Positions 16,709-26,146 of a stretch of 58,789 nt of DNA are shown here, piece after piece. Numbering within the stretch: position 1 is the stretch's first letter; the number at the start of each line of letters is the position of its first letter. This DNA comes from Helicobacter pametensis ATCC 51478 (lineage in GTDB: Bacteria > Campylobacterota > Campylobacteria > Campylobacterales > Helicobacteraceae). The notes beneath the pieces were generated by a model that was not told the origin of the DNA, ran no database searches, and saw only the letters and a list, made by a program, of their open reading frames with translations. The stretch is taken from positions 1-58,789 of the forward strand of contig NZ_JADE01000012.1 in assembly GCF_000518225.1 (NCBI RefSeq). The letters are read 5' to 3'. Both the position numbers and the translations under genes were made by a program.

Positions 16709-18344
16709 TGACAATCCTCCCCTCCTCTATGTAATACACTTGATGCGCAAGTTGGATCGTGCTTGGACGATGTGCGATAATGATGATGATTTTTTCATGC
16801 GCAATTGATGCGATAATATCTCTAAACGCCTCTTCTGTCTTTGAATCTAGTGCACTTGTCGCTTCATCCAAAACAAGCACTTGAGGATCGCGATACAAGG
16901 CTCTAGCAATCGCAATCCTTTGACGCTGGCCTCCACTAAGATTTGTCCCAAATTCATCAAGCTTGCTATAGATTCCCTGTGGGAGTGTTTGGACATAATC
17001 CCAAATCAAAGCTTTTTTCAAAGCCCAAACTATCCTTTCTTCATCAAACTCTCGACCATAGGCGACATTGCTTGCAATCGTGTCATTGAAAATAAAAATA
17101 CGCTGATTCACAAGGGCAATATGATCACGAAGATCTGAAATCTTTAGATTGCGATAGTCTTCTTGATTGATAAGGATTTTTCCACTTCTTGGCTCATAAA
17201 GTCGCATCAAAAGCGCGACAAGTGAGCTTTTGCCACTTCCACTCTTACCGACCAAAGCAATGATTTGATTTTTGCTCACCTTGAGTGAAATATGATGCAA
17301 GATATTCTCCTCATCATAGCCAAAACTCACATCTTCAAACTCCACTGTATCAATACCTGATTTTAATCCCTGATTCCCATCCACAATCTGTGGATTTTGC
17401 TCAATCACAGCATGAATACGATCACTTGCTACGATGGCCATCTGCATACTTACAATGCAATTGATCAAGCGTTTAATAGGTGTGTATGCCATAAATAATG
17501 CAGTCAAAAATGAAAAAAATGCCCCAGCACTCATCTCACCATCAATCACGCTTTTTCCACCAACGATGATCACCCCACCCATGATCAACGCACCCAAAAC
17601 TTCCATGATCGGATTGTTGAGTTGATTGATCAAAAAGGCTTTCATATTGAGTTTCAAAAACTCATGATTTTCTTTCTGAAAACGCGTATTTTCCAACCCT
17701 TCACCATTGCCCGCTTTGATCGCCTCGATATTGTTAAAAATCTCATTGAGTCTTGAAGTGATGTCTGCATTTTTCTCTTGGACTCTAGAAGAAAGCTTTT
17801 TTAATCGTTTGATCAGAATCAAAATAGGAAAAATTGCTAGAGGGATAATGATAATGCCAATGAGTGCTAGCTTGGGACTTTGATAAATGACCACACCAAT
17901 CAAGGCAATCGCAGCAATCCCCTCCCGCACAAAATCAGCAATTGTCGTAGAAACCGCATTGCGAATAAGCCCGATATCATTGGTGATCCTTGCTAGAAGC
18001 TCGCCATTGCGATTTTTGTTGAAAAAATGAAGATCAAGTCTCATCATTCTCTCAAGCATCAAATCACGAATAGAGCGCACAATATCTTCCCCAATATAGC
18101 CCATACAATAAGTCTGGATAAAGGCACCAATTGCTTTCCCAAAATACAATAGCACCAAGAAAATAGGCAGAATCTTGAGCATCAAAAGATCTTTGTTGAT
18201 AAAGATTTCATCAAGCATTGGACGGACAAGATAGGTAATGCCCGCCATACAAAGAGCTGAAACAACCCCTCCAATGATTGCAATAAAAAATAATGAATAA
18301 TATCCTTTGAGATAGGGCAAGAATTTTTTGAAAAATTGGATCAT
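16689..18344 (-). CDS. msbA: MsbA-type ABC exporter (lipid A-core flippase)
   Basis: A half-transporter of 551 residues: six membrane helices at about 10-310, then an ATPase domain with Walker A VGKSGSGKSSL, signature LSGGQRQRIAIARALYRDP and Walker B VLVLDEATSALDSKTEE, and the H-loop IAHRPSTI. MsbA moves lipid A-core across the inner membrane, which fits the ligase and glycosyltransferases that follow it. The start lies 8 bases after argS, with weak ribosome site, suggesting coupling to argS. Export of another glycolipid cannot be excluded. Confidence 0.88.
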   Translation of the reverse strand: MIQFFKKFLPYLKGYYSLFFIAIIGGVVSALCMAGITYLVRPMLDEIFINKDLLMLKILPIFLVLLYFGKAIGAFIQTYCMGYIGEDIVRSIRDLMLERMMRLDLHFFNKNRNGELLARITNDIGLIRNAVSTTIADFVREGIAAIALIGVVIYQSPKLALIGIIIIPLAIFPILILIKRLKKLSSRVQEKNADITSRLNEIFNNIEAIKAGNGEGLENTRFQKENHEFLKLNMKAFLINQLNNPIMEVLGALIMGGVIIVGGKSVIDGEMSAGAFFSFLTALFMAYTPIKRLINCIVSMQMAIVASDRIHAVIEQNPQIVDGNQGLKSGIDTVEFEDVSFGYDEENILHHISLKVSKNQIIALVGKSGSGKSSLVALLMRLYEPRSGKILINQEDYRNLKISDLRDHIALVNQRIFIFNDTIASNVAYGREFDEERIVWALKKALIWDYVQTLPQGIYSKLDEFGTNLSGGQRQRIAIARALYRDPQVLVLDEATSALDSKTEEAFRDIIASIAHEKIIIIIAHRPSTIQLAHQVYYIEEGRIVNEGLHH

Positions 18345-18352
18345 TATCTAGC

Positions 18353-19939
18353 CTACATTTTCCTTTGGGCTTTGATTCCCAAAAGTTCAAGCCCCTTTTC
18401 CAAACTCATTGAAACACACAAAAGAACCTTGAGAATCAGATCTTGATGCGAATCGCCCAAAACTTTTGTCGCATTGTAAAAAGTATGAACCTCAGAAGCC
18501 AAATATTTAAGAAAATCACACATTTTCAAAGGAGAGCGATCTTCAAAGGCACTCAAAGCAATACTGCTCACCTGTGAAGCAAGGAAGATTAGATGAGCAA
18601 GCTCTGGACTAAGATGATCAACTGGAGCTAGCATCACCTCTTCTAAGCTTTTTCCACTTTTTTCGATCAGAGTATGGATTCGTGAGTTTGCATAGTGGAT
18701 ATAAAAGATAGGATTTGAGCTATCCTGCTTTTGTAAATCACTGATGTCAAACTCAAGTCCAACATCAGGAGTCTTTGAAAGGAAAACAAAACGCAGTGCA
18801 TCCGCACCAATCTCTTGGATCACATCCTGCATCAAAATAAAATTTCCAGCCCTTTTGCTCATCTTGTAGGGTTCGCCATTTTTCAAAAGCTTGACCATCT
18901 GAGAGAGCAATACTTCCAATTGTCTAGAATCAAAGCCTAGAAACTCGATTGCAGATTTTACTCTTGCGATATATCCATGGTGATCAGCTCCCCAAATATT
19001 GATATAGTGGTCAAAATGACGCAAAAACTTATCTTGATGATAGATAATATCTCCTGCCAAATATGTAGGCTCACCATTCTCTCTGACAACAACGCGATCT
19101 TTTTCATCTCTATATTTTGTAGAGTTTAGCCACAACTTTTCTTCGCTCTCATAGATTCCTTGATTGCCCTTCAAGCTCTCTAGGACTTTCTCCCATCGTG
19201 CATATAGAGATTTTTCACTCACATAAGAATCAAACTCAATACCAGCAGAAGACAAATTGCTTTTGATTTCTTCAAGCATAAGATTCTTGCCAAATTCTGC
19301 CAGTCGCTCAATATCCTCAGAGACAAATACACTTTCTCCAAGCTCTGCAAATGCCCTGCGTGCAAGATCAACAATATATTCCCCTCGATAATACTGATCA
19401 GGATATTCTACAGGGATATGCAAAATCATCTCTTTTCCAGCAAGCAAGATTGAAAGCCCAAGCATAGAAATTTGTGCTCCAGCGTCATTGATGTAGTATT
19501 CACTCTGTATGTCATATCCGACAAATCTTCCAAGTCTCAGCAATGCATCCCCATAGACAGCACCACGCGCATGTCCGATATGTAAAGGTCCAGTTGGATT
19601 GGCGCTGACATACTCAAGCAAGATTCTCTTCCCTTTGGATGGAAGCATCTCTTGATACGAACCAGCTAGCATAGCTTCCAAAGCACTAGAGATTAAATCC
19701 TGTGAGAGCGTAAGATTGATATATCCATTGAGAGTCTCAACCTTTTCAAACAAGGCCAAACCTCTCAATTTCTCAGCAATTTCCTCACTTAGTATTTTGG
19801 GATTTTTTCTCTCGACCTTAGCAAGCACAAAAGCAATAGGCGTCGCAAAATGTCCAAAATCCTTATTTTTTGGACGCTCTAGGACAACATCACATGCAAG
19901 AATCTTATCTAACTCATATTTGACCTTGAGATAAAGCAT
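18353..19939 (-). CDS. argS: Arginyl-tRNA synthetase
   Basis: A class I synthetase of 528 residues. The HIGH box is [16 protein letters not shown], the KMSKS-like box is [10 protein letters not shown], and the C-terminal anticodon-binding helical domain ends in the DALR-type region. The N-terminal Add1 domain seems shortened (the protein opens [13 protein letters not shown]), as is usual in Helicobacter. The ATG overlaps the tatA stop (TGATG), placing argS in the gmk-tatA-argS operon. Confidence 0.96.
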   Translation of the reverse strand: MLYLKVKYELDKILACDVVLERPKNKDFGHFATPIAFVLAKVERKNPKILSEEIAEKLRGLALFEKVETLNGYINLTLSQDLISSALEAMLAGSYQEMLPSKGKRILLEYVSANPTGPLHIGHARGAVYGDALLRLGRFVGYDIQSEYYINDAGAQISMLGLSILLAGKEMILHIPVEYPDQYYRGEYIVDLARRAFAELGESVFVSEDIERLAEFGKNLMLEEIKSNLSSAGIEFDSYVSEKSLYARWEKVLESLKGNQGIYESEEKLWLNSTKYRDEKDRVVVRENGEPTYLAGDIIYHQDKFLRHFDHYINIWGADHHGYIARVKSAIEFLGFDSRQLEVLLSQMVKLLKNGEPYKMSKRAGNFILMQDVIQEIGADALRFVFLSKTPDVGLEFDISDLQKQDSSNPIFYIHYANSRIHTLIEKSGKSLEEVMLAPVDHLSPELAHLIFLASQVSSIALSAFEDRSPLKMCDFLKYLASEVHTFYNATKVLGDSHQDLILKVLLCVSMSLEKGLELLGIKAQRKM

Positions 19940-20163
19940 CAGCTTTGCTTTTCTTCAAATTTAGAAGTTGTTTTGATCCCATCTTGTACTTTATTTTCGA
20001 CATTTTTAGCCATAACTTCCTCTTCTTCATCTTCTCTCATGGCTTTTTTGAAATTCTTGATTCCACTTCCCATTCCCTTAGCCAATTCAGGGATCTTTTT
20101 TGCCCCAAAAAGTAAAATCACAATAAGTAAAACAATCAAAATCTGTGTCGCACTTGGTGCCAT
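19939..20163 (-). CDS. tatA: Sec-independent protein translocase protein TatA
   Basis: TatA forms the pore-like part of the twin-arginine system that exports folded proteins. The 74 residues start with one membrane helix ([27 protein letters not shown]), where [10 protein letters not shown] is the conserved hinge and amphipathic helix, and finish in a charged tail. AAGGAG precedes the ATG. tatB and tatC are not in this window. The gmk gene lies 42 bases upstream. Confidence 0.95.
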   Translation of the reverse strand: MAPSATQILIVLLIVILLFGAKKIPELAKGMGSGIKNFKKAMREDEEEEVMAKNVENKVQDGIKTTSKFEEKQS

Positions 20164-20205
20164 AACTCACTCCTTGTTGTAGATTTGAATCAATTATACC
20201 CTCAC

Positions 20206-20808
20206 TTATATAACCCATTCTTTTAAAATCTTTTGGGTTCTATTAGGATTCTGGACATAATCCAAACTTTTGACAATTGCCAAAATCGCCTCTTTTGCCT
20301 GCAAGATATCATCATTGATGATCAAAAAATCAAACTCATCAATATGCTGCATTTCATTATAAGCATGCATCAAGCGCATCTCAATCACTTCATCATTATC
20401 CGTTTTTCTCCCCTTGAGGCGATCGGCCAAAACTGCTTTGCTAGGCGTTGTGACAAAGACAGATGTTGCAAGTTTGCCATAATGCTTTTTGATACTATGA
20501 TGTCCTTGGACATCGACATCAAATATGACAAGTTTTCCCTCTTCAAGAGCTTTTTCCACAGGTTTCAGAGAAGTTCCATAATAATTTGTATGCACTTGAG
20601 CCCATTCAAGAAAACTCCCCTCTTCTATCTCTCTCAAAAACTCTTCTTGAGACAAAAAATGATAATCCTTTCCGTTTTTTTCTCCTTCTCTAGGTTTTCT
20701 TGTGGTCGATGAAATCGAAAAATAAACATTGGGAATGTGCTCCATGATCGCTGAACATAGAGTGCTCTTGCCACTCCCACTTGGACCAGACAAAATCAAA
20801 ACGCTCAT
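20206..20808 (-). CDS. gmk: Guanylate kinase
   Basis: Gmk phosphorylates GMP to GDP with ATP. The 200 residues carry the P-loop ILSGPSGSGKSTLC at the N-terminus, the GMP-binding STTRKPREGEKNGKDYHFL region and the lid with Arg-rich LKGRKTDNDEVIEMR. AAAGGA precedes the ATG, which overlaps the stop of the receiver-like gene by four bases (ATGA). Confidence 0.96.
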   Translation of the reverse strand: MSVLILSGPSGSGKSTLCSAIMEHIPNVYFSISSTTRKPREGEKNGKDYHFLSQEEFLREIEEGSFLEWAQVHTNYYGTSLKPVEKALEEGKLVIFDVDVQGHHSIKKHYGKLATSVFVTTPSKAVLADRLKGRKTDNDEVIEMRLMHAYNEMQHIDEFDFLIINDDILQAKEAILAIVKSLDYVQNPNRTQKILKEWVI

Positions 20809-21515
20809 TGGTCATCCTTTTGGGGGAAAGAAATATTGATTGTAAGCTGCATACCATTGAGCATATGTCTTAGTGACTCGGTATTTCCTGATCGCAAAAT
20901 CCGCTCAAGCAGCATCAACCCATCTTGTTGCGAAGATTTTGTATTGTCTTTGTGATCTTCCTCATGCAATAAAGTTTTGATTTTGGCAATCTCATTGAGA
21001 TCCAATACACCCCCACTTGATTCCTCTAGTCTTGGTGAAGGATGCTCCTCTTCTCTAGCGATAAATTCTTCTTGATTCTCATGGCTTCCTTCTGTCGTGA
21101 TATCATTTTGCGTTTCTGATTTGATGCTTTGGATCTCAAGATCTTTTAAGAGTTGATTAAACTCTTCATCTTCTTCCATATTTTTAGAAATCAATGCTTT
21201 AGCCTTAAGCAAAAGATCCAGTAACTCATTGGGCAAAAAAGGTTTTCTAATCACAAAAGGAAACAAAGCTGCTGCCCACTCTTGGGTAGAGACCAAGGCA
21301 AGTGTTTTGCTCTTAGGTAAAGCAGAAATCATCGCCGAATCTGCACCAACCAAAACATCATCATCGACAATCACCAAATCAAGCCTATCCAAATTTCTAA
21401 GCTGCTCTAAATCCATCAGAGATTCGATGACTTCAAGCTCACACTCAATTTTTTTTGATGTCATTTCAACAAGTTTTTGAACGACTGGATTTGTGTTGAT
21501 CAGCAGAATCTTCAC
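20805..21515 (-). CDS. Degenerate receiver-domain protein upstream of gmk
   Basis: A 236-residue protein. Residues 1-~115 fold like a response-regulator receiver: MKILLINTNPVVQKL, then LVIVDDDVL where the phosphate-accepting aspartate should lie, and VIRKPFLPNELLDLL with the conserved lysine. A long acidic linker follows (EENQEEFIAREEEHPS region) and a short C-terminal helix plus strand (MLLERILRSGNTESL, LTINISF). As I recall, H. pylori has a 'poly E-rich' protein in this exact place. No DNA-binding domain is present. Role unknown; a signalling or flagellar accessory function is only a guess. Confidence 0.8.
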   Translation of the reverse strand: MKILLINTNPVVQKLVEMTSKKIECELEVIESLMDLEQLRNLDRLDLVIVDDDVLVGADSAMISALPKSKTLALVSTQEWAAALFPFVIRKPFLPNELLDLLLKAKALISKNMEEDEEFNQLLKDLEIQSIKSETQNDITTEGSHENQEEFIAREEEHPSPRLEESSGGVLDLNEIAKIKTLLHEEDHKDNTKSSQQDGLMLLERILRSGNTESLRHMLNGMQLTINISFPQKDDQ

Positions 21516-21592
21516 GCAAACTCCCCAAAGTTAAAATTTTTCTCAGATTATAACTGCTAGAATTTTAAGATATTTTTCAAAAGGATCCAAGC

Positions 21593-22123
21593 TTGATTTT
21601 TTTAAAGAAAAAATGCCTACTCCTTCTAGCCTGCATCACACTCTATGCTAATGAGATTTTATATTTTATGCCTCAAGAAAATAAGCAAGCCCTCAATCAT
21701 CTCATCTCGCTCATCCATGGAGCAAAAGAAAATATCAATATCTCAATCTATAGTTTTACCAATAGAGAGATCGCAAAAGCTCTTAGAAAATCAGCATCCC
21801 GTGGCGTATCAGTCAATATTATCTATGATAAATCAAGCAATTATAAGAATCCTAGCTCCACAATTGGCTTCCTATCCAAATACAAAAATATTCATACATG
21901 CCTACTTGAGGGACAACCCTCCCCAAATAAAAAATACAATGGCCTCATGCATCAAAAAATGGCGATCATCGATCGCACTGTTCTTATCATTGGTTCGGCA
22001 AATTGGAGCAAGAGTGCTTTTGCCCAAAACTATGAAACACTTTTTATGACCTCCAATCCTCAAAGCATCCGAAAAGCACTCAAAAATTTTTCCCAAATGT
22101 TTTCTAGCTGCACACCCTACTAA
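21593..22123 (+). CDS. nucT: Membrane-associated phospholipase D-family nuclease
   Basis: The 176-residue product starts with a signal anchor (LLLLACITLYANE) and holds one PLD catalytic motif, HQKMAIIDRTVLIIGSANWS (HxKx4D...GSxN), as in Nuc-type endonucleases that work as dimers. The H. pylori homologue NucT is an outer-surface/membrane nuclease involved in purine salvage and DNA uptake, so this gene may cooperate with the Cts-like genes at 52-58 kb; that is inference. The start is TTG with AAGGA seven bases upstream. It converges on fliR and shares stop bases with it. Confidence 0.9.
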   Translation: MIFLKKKCLLLLACITLYANEILYFMPQENKQALNHLISLIHGAKENINISIYSFTNREIAKALRKSASRGVSVNIIYDKSSNYKNPSSTIGFLSKYKNIHTCLLEGQPSPNKKYNGLMHQKMAIIDRTVLIIGSANWSKSAFAQNYETLFMTSNPQSIRKALKNFSQMFSSCTPY

Positions 22124-22896
22124 TTCACAGACCAAAACATCATCTTGATGAATTCAAATGCCTCACTCGTTTGCAACTTGAAGTGATACATAATCGATCC
22201 CACAATCATCATCAACACAACAAAACCAATAGCGATCTTGATTGGAAATCCAATCGCCAAAAGATTAAACTGAGGATTTGTCTTCATAATCATTCCAAAA
22301 ATCACATCACTTAAGAGCAAAACAGCCATCACAGGAAACGCCATTGCCAAGCCAACAAGCATCATACTTCCAAAAGCATTCACACAATATTGGACAAACT
22401 GATCTTGCAAAGCAAATGTTCCAAGAGGTAAAGCATGGAAACTTTGAGCGACCAAAATAAACAATCCATGATGAAAATCCAAACTCAAAGCAAGGACCAA
22501 TGCCAAAAGCGCAATCACTTGAGCAATGATTGGCTTTTGTACTCCACTCACAGGATCATAAGCACTTGCCATCGTCAATCCCATCGAAAAGCTCATCAAA
22601 TCTCCCCCAAAAGTGATCGCACTAAATACAAATTGCAACACCATACCCACACAAAAACCAAGCAGAATCTCCATCCCACCAGCAATCATAAATTCCACCA
22701 AGGTCCAATCATATTGCATAGGAGGAACAAGAGGAAAAAATAAAACTGCACAAAAGAAAACAAGTGCTCCTTTGATATTTGTAGAAATCAATTGATTATC
22801 AAAAAAAGGAAAAAAAGCAAACAATCCAGCAAATCTTAGAAGAAGCAACAAAAATGCGGCGATATTATTTTGAGTGAGTTCACTTAGAAATTCCAT
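22120..22896 (-). CDS. fliR: Flagellar export apparatus protein FliR
   Basis: FliR is an integral part of the flagellar type III export gate with FliP and FliQ. The 258-residue protein is rich in membrane helices. Recognisable are FLLLLLRFAGLFAFFPFFD at the start, FSMGLTMASAYDPVSGVQKP in the middle and VGSIMYHF near the end. GAGGAGGG precedes the ATG. It ends inside the convergent nuclease stop. Other export genes are elsewhere. Confidence 0.94.
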   Translation of the reverse strand: MEFLSELTQNNIAAFLLLLLRFAGLFAFFPFFDNQLISTNIKGALVFFCAVLFFPLVPPMQYDWTLVEFMIAGGMEILLGFCVGMVLQFVFSAITFGGDLMSFSMGLTMASAYDPVSGVQKPIIAQVIALLALVLALSLDFHHGLFILVAQSFHALPLGTFALQDQFVQYCVNAFGSMMLVGLAMAFPVMAVLLLSDVIFGMIMKTNPQFNLLAIGFPIKIAIGFVVLMMIVGSIMYHFKLQTSEAFEFIKMMFWSVN

Positions 22897-22935
22897 TAGC
22901 CCTCCTCGTGCAAATCTTCTTCTCTCAGATCTGTC

Positions 22936-24918
22936 TCACCAACGCTTAGAAATAGATTCTCCCACAATCTGATTGGCCATATCTGCGACTTCTTTTGCGA
23001 TTTTTTCAGTCTCATTGGCAACTCTTGCATTTTGCTTCGTGACATTTTCAAGTTTTGAAATCGCATCATTGATGCTTGAGATTCCATTTGCTTGCTCTCT
23101 AATTGCAGAGCTCATCTCATCAATAGCTTGAGTGAGAGTATTGGTATTGGCCTCGATTTTACTCAGTGATTTTTGTGTCCGCTCAGCAAGTTTTCTGACC
23201 TCATCAGCAACGACAGCAAACCCTCGCCCATGCTCTCCAGCTCTTGCAGCCTCAATCGCAGCATTTAATGCCAAAAGATTAGTCTGCTCAGCAATCTCAC
23301 TGATAATATTGACAATGTCACGAATATCAGCTGAATATCGGGTGACTTCTTGTGTCTTATCTTTGACCATTCCCATCGCCTCATGGATCTTTCTCACTGT
23401 CATTGCACTTTCTTGAAGTGAGTTAGATTGCTCAGAACTCCCATCAAAAAGTGTTTGAACAGAATCTTTGAGGATAAGAGATTTACTCTGCAAATCCTGT
23501 CCTTGAGCAAGAGAGTTTTCAAGCATCAATGCCAATGAATCTCGTAATGCATTGATATTTTGCACCAAAACATCAAAAGCCCCCTCACTTCGGATTCCTC
23601 CCAATCTGAGCTTGTTGGTGTAATTATAGGCACTATATTCTCTGAGGGCTTGATTTGTCTCCTCAAAATGTTTCTTAGTTGCACTAATCATTTCATTGAC
23701 ACTTTGTTTGAACTCTTCAAGTGAGGTATTGGTTGTGGAGTTTTGGATCAAAGTATCATAATCCCCCATTCTCACTCTATTGGCCACATCCTTTGCCTCA
23801 GCGATCAAAGCATGATCTGATTGGAGTTGAGTTTGAATATTTTGCATATTGTTATTGATCACTCTTGCCATCATGCCAAACTCATCTTGTGAATTGATGG
23901 AGATCTTGGATGCCTTCTTGCTCTTTCCGCCAAGATATGCAAAAAACTCAAGAAGTCCATTTTGGATCGATCGGATTGGTGCTAGCAGATAGCGAATCAA
24001 GAAAAACAAAACAGCAGCAATCAAAGACACAAAGCATAAGGTTAGAATAATTTGTTTTTTAAACAAAGCTGACAATTTAGATGCATAGTCACCCTCAGCC
24101 AAAGAAGAACACACAACCCATCGACTTTCTGGCAAAGATGCACACATTTTGCTCCGTGAATCTCCTCCTATGATGCTATAGCGAAATGGCACACCCTCTC
24201 CAGCCTGCTTATAAGCCTCCATCAAGCCCAAAACACCCTCATTTTGTCGAAGTAATAGATCTTTTTGGGGATAGACGATCAAAAAGTTGCGACGATCGAT
24301 CAAAAAATCATAGGAATTTGGAGACATTTTGCTTTTGATAAGCTCCTCTCTTACGCGCTTAAGAGGCAAATCCCCTCCAAGAACTGCCACAAGTTTCCCA
24401 TCCACAATCAAAGGGATAGAAAAGGTGACAACAATCTCATTAGTGAGATGATCGATATAAACCTCACCCATTTCTACCTTGCCCCCAGATCGATAAGCAA
24501 GCTGATACCACTCTCTTTTTCTTGCATCAAAACGAGCATTCTGCATCGTCAAATAACTAGGCTTCTCACTTTTTTGACTCACCACAAGAGAGCGTCCATC
24601 TTCTGCAAACCCGATAAAAACATTGCTAAAATCTGAAGCGTTATAGAAAGCTAGGAGCATATTTTCTAGCATCTTTGAATCAAAGATGACACCTGATTCT
24701 AAATTCTTGGCAAATCTTTGAAAATCATATTGAACTTGACGAATCTGATCTAAGATAAAAAATTTATTGTTTTCAATTTTTTGGCGTTGAGCTTCAATAA
24801 TCACATCAAACATACGATCTTTTGCCTCTCTATATGAGACCCAAGAAAAACTCACAAAGCCAACCAAAGCCAACATTCCCATCAAGAAAGTCGTCTTCCA
24901 TATCATACTTTTAAACAT
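22936..24918 (-). CDS. Methyl-accepting chemotaxis protein with periplasmic Cache domain
   Basis: A transmembrane chemoreceptor of 660 residues. Helix 1 is at about 6-28; a double-Cache sensor follows ([55 protein letters not shown]); helix 2 lies near 290-310 ([17 protein letters not shown]); HAMP and the signalling domain complete it, with the conserved hairpin tip [42 protein letters not shown] 24918 is chosen because GGAGGA lies five bases upstream. No C-terminal CheR-binding pentapeptide is seen. The Cache architecture suggests amino or organic acid sensing, but the ligand is unknown. Confidence 0.93.
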   Translation of the reverse strand: MFKSMIWKTTFLMGMLALVGFVSFSWVSYREAKDRMFDVIIEAQRQKIENNKFFILDQIRQVQYDFQRFAKNLESGVIFDSKMLENMLLAFYNASDFSNVFIGFAEDGRSLVVSQKSEKPSYLTMQNARFDARKREWYQLAYRSGGKVEMGEVYIDHLTNEIVVTFSIPLIVDGKLVAVLGGDLPLKRVREELIKSKMSPNSYDFLIDRRNFLIVYPQKDLLLRQNEGVLGLMEAYKQAGEGVPFRYSIIGGDSRSKMCASLPESRWVVCSSLAEGDYASKLSALFKKQIILTLCFVSLIAAVLFFLIRYLLAPIRSIQNGLLEFFAYLGGKSKKASKISINSQDEFGMMARVINNNMQNIQTQLQSDHALIAEAKDVANRVRMGDYDTLIQNSTTNTSLEEFKQSVNEMISATKKHFEETNQALREYSAYNYTNKLRLGGIRSEGAFDVLVQNINALRDSLALMLENSLAQGQDLQSKSLILKDSVQTLFDGSSEQSNSLQESAMTVRKIHEAMGMVKDKTQEVTRYSADIRDIVNIISEIAEQTNLLALNAAIEAARAGEHGRGFAVVADEVRKLAERTQKSLSKIEANTNTLTQAIDEMSSAIREQANGISSINDAISKLENVTKQNARVANETEKIAKEVADMANQIVGESISKRW

Positions 24919-24951
24919 AATTCCTCCAAGCAAAAGCCATAACCTGTAATT

Positions 24952-26055
24952 TTAGCTCAAACGCTTTTTATTGAGAAAATCTTTGATATTTTTCACCACC
25001 CACTCAATGTCTTCATCCCTCAAATGCTCTCCCATTGGCAATGATAAAATCTGCCCGCTCCACTCTCTAGCATTTGAGCTTTCTTGATCTAAGCACATAG
25101 GATAATGTATCCCACACTCTATAGACTGCCCTCGGAGATATTTCATAAACTCATCTCTGCTCAATCCACTTCTCAAACGCACAACATACAAATGCCATAC
25201 ACTCCTCTCCCAGTCATCTATTTTTGGGGTTATCACACTGTCTTTGAGTTCTTCTAAGAGTTGGTTATAGAGCTTGGCACACTGGCGCCTACGCTCATTC
25301 CATTCTTGAATGTATCGCAATTTCACACTCAAGATTCCCGCCTGAATCCCATCCAATCTCGAATTACGCCCGATACGCAAATGTTCATACTTATCAATCC
25401 CTCGACCATGGTTGGCTAGAGATTGAGCCAATAGATATACCTCTTGCCTAGAAGTGACAATCGCCCCTCCATCCCCATATGCTCCAAGATTTTTCCCAGG
25501 ATAAAAACTAAAACATCCTACATCTCCGATGCTTCCAGCATATCTTTTCTCACCAAATACAGAGATCCTAGCCCCAAAGCTCTGTGCACAATCCTCAATC
25601 ACTCTCAAACCAAAATCACTGGCAATTTTCATAATCGATTCCATATCACACATACGACCATACAAATGCACTGGCAAAATTGCTGAAGTCTTGGCTGTAA
25701 TACGAGATGGAATCTGTCCCACATCCATACAATAATCTTCGCCACAATCCACAAACACAGGATGCAAGCCTGCATTGACTACCCCCTCAAGTGTCCCAAA
25801 AAATGTATTTGCTGGGATGATCACTTCACTTCCCTTGGGCAAATCCAAAGCCCTTAGAGCCAATTCAATCGCATCTGTCCCATTCCCTACACCAAGCACA
25901 GATGAGATTCCTAAAAATTTCGCAAGCTCCCCCTCAAAGCGCTCCACATACTCTCCTCCGACAAATGCTCCCTTATCCATAATCTCTAATATAGTTGAGC
26001 AAATCTCATCTTTGATCCCCCGATATTGAGACACTAGATCCAAAAATTTGACCAT
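24952..26055 (-). CDS. DegT/DnrJ/EryC1/StrS-family sugar aminotransferase
   Basis: A PLP enzyme of 367 residues that would transaminate a nucleotide-linked keto-sugar. The lysine forming the internal aldimine is in SFYPGKNLGAYGDGGAIVTS; GNGTDAIELALRALDLPKGSEVI and VIEDCAQSFGA are family signatures. The opening VKFLDLVSQYRGIKDEI resembles 3-amino-deoxyhexose enzymes (FdtB/QdtB type) more than PseC, which makes it unlikely to be the pseudaminic acid enzyme. ATG 26055 has GAGGG upstream and replaces a start 12 codons earlier. No sugar-nucleotide partner gene lies next to it. Confidence 0.88.
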   Translation of the reverse strand: MVKFLDLVSQYRGIKDEICSTILEIMDKGAFVGGEYVERFEGELAKFLGISSVLGVGNGTDAIELALRALDLPKGSEVIIPANTFFGTLEGVVNAGLHPVFVDCGEDYCMDVGQIPSRITAKTSAILPVHLYGRMCDMESIMKIASDFGLRVIEDCAQSFGARISVFGEKRYAGSIGDVGCFSFYPGKNLGAYGDGGAIVTSRQEVYLLAQSLANHGRGIDKYEHLRIGRNSRLDGIQAGILSVKLRYIQEWNERRRQCAKLYNQLLEELKDSVITPKIDDWERSVWHLYVVRLRSGLSRDEFMKYLRGQSIECGIHYPMCLDQESSNAREWSGQILSLPMGEHLRDEDIEWVVKNIKDFLNKKRLS

Positions 26056-26104
26056 TTTATTCCCTCGTAACAAACTCATATCATAAGGCAATTATAGGAT
26101 TTGT

Positions 26105-26110
26105 TATAAA
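26105..26110 (+). promoter_or_regulatory. Candidate -10 box for htpG
   Basis: TATAAA at 26105-26110 stands about 36 bases before the htpG ATG in the gap divergent from the aminotransferase gene. No CIRCE-like repeat was recognised. Confidence 0.35.
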
Positions 26111-26146
26111 ATTCCGTTTTCAAAATCAAATCCAAAGGATGACCTT

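Noticed and set aside
20233-20712. 159-codon frame opposite gmk
   Set aside because: Antisense shadow of a well-supported guanylate kinase; no signals or motifs.
26092-26146. CIRCE element before htpG
   Set aside because: No TTAGCACTC-type inverted repeat is present in the gap.
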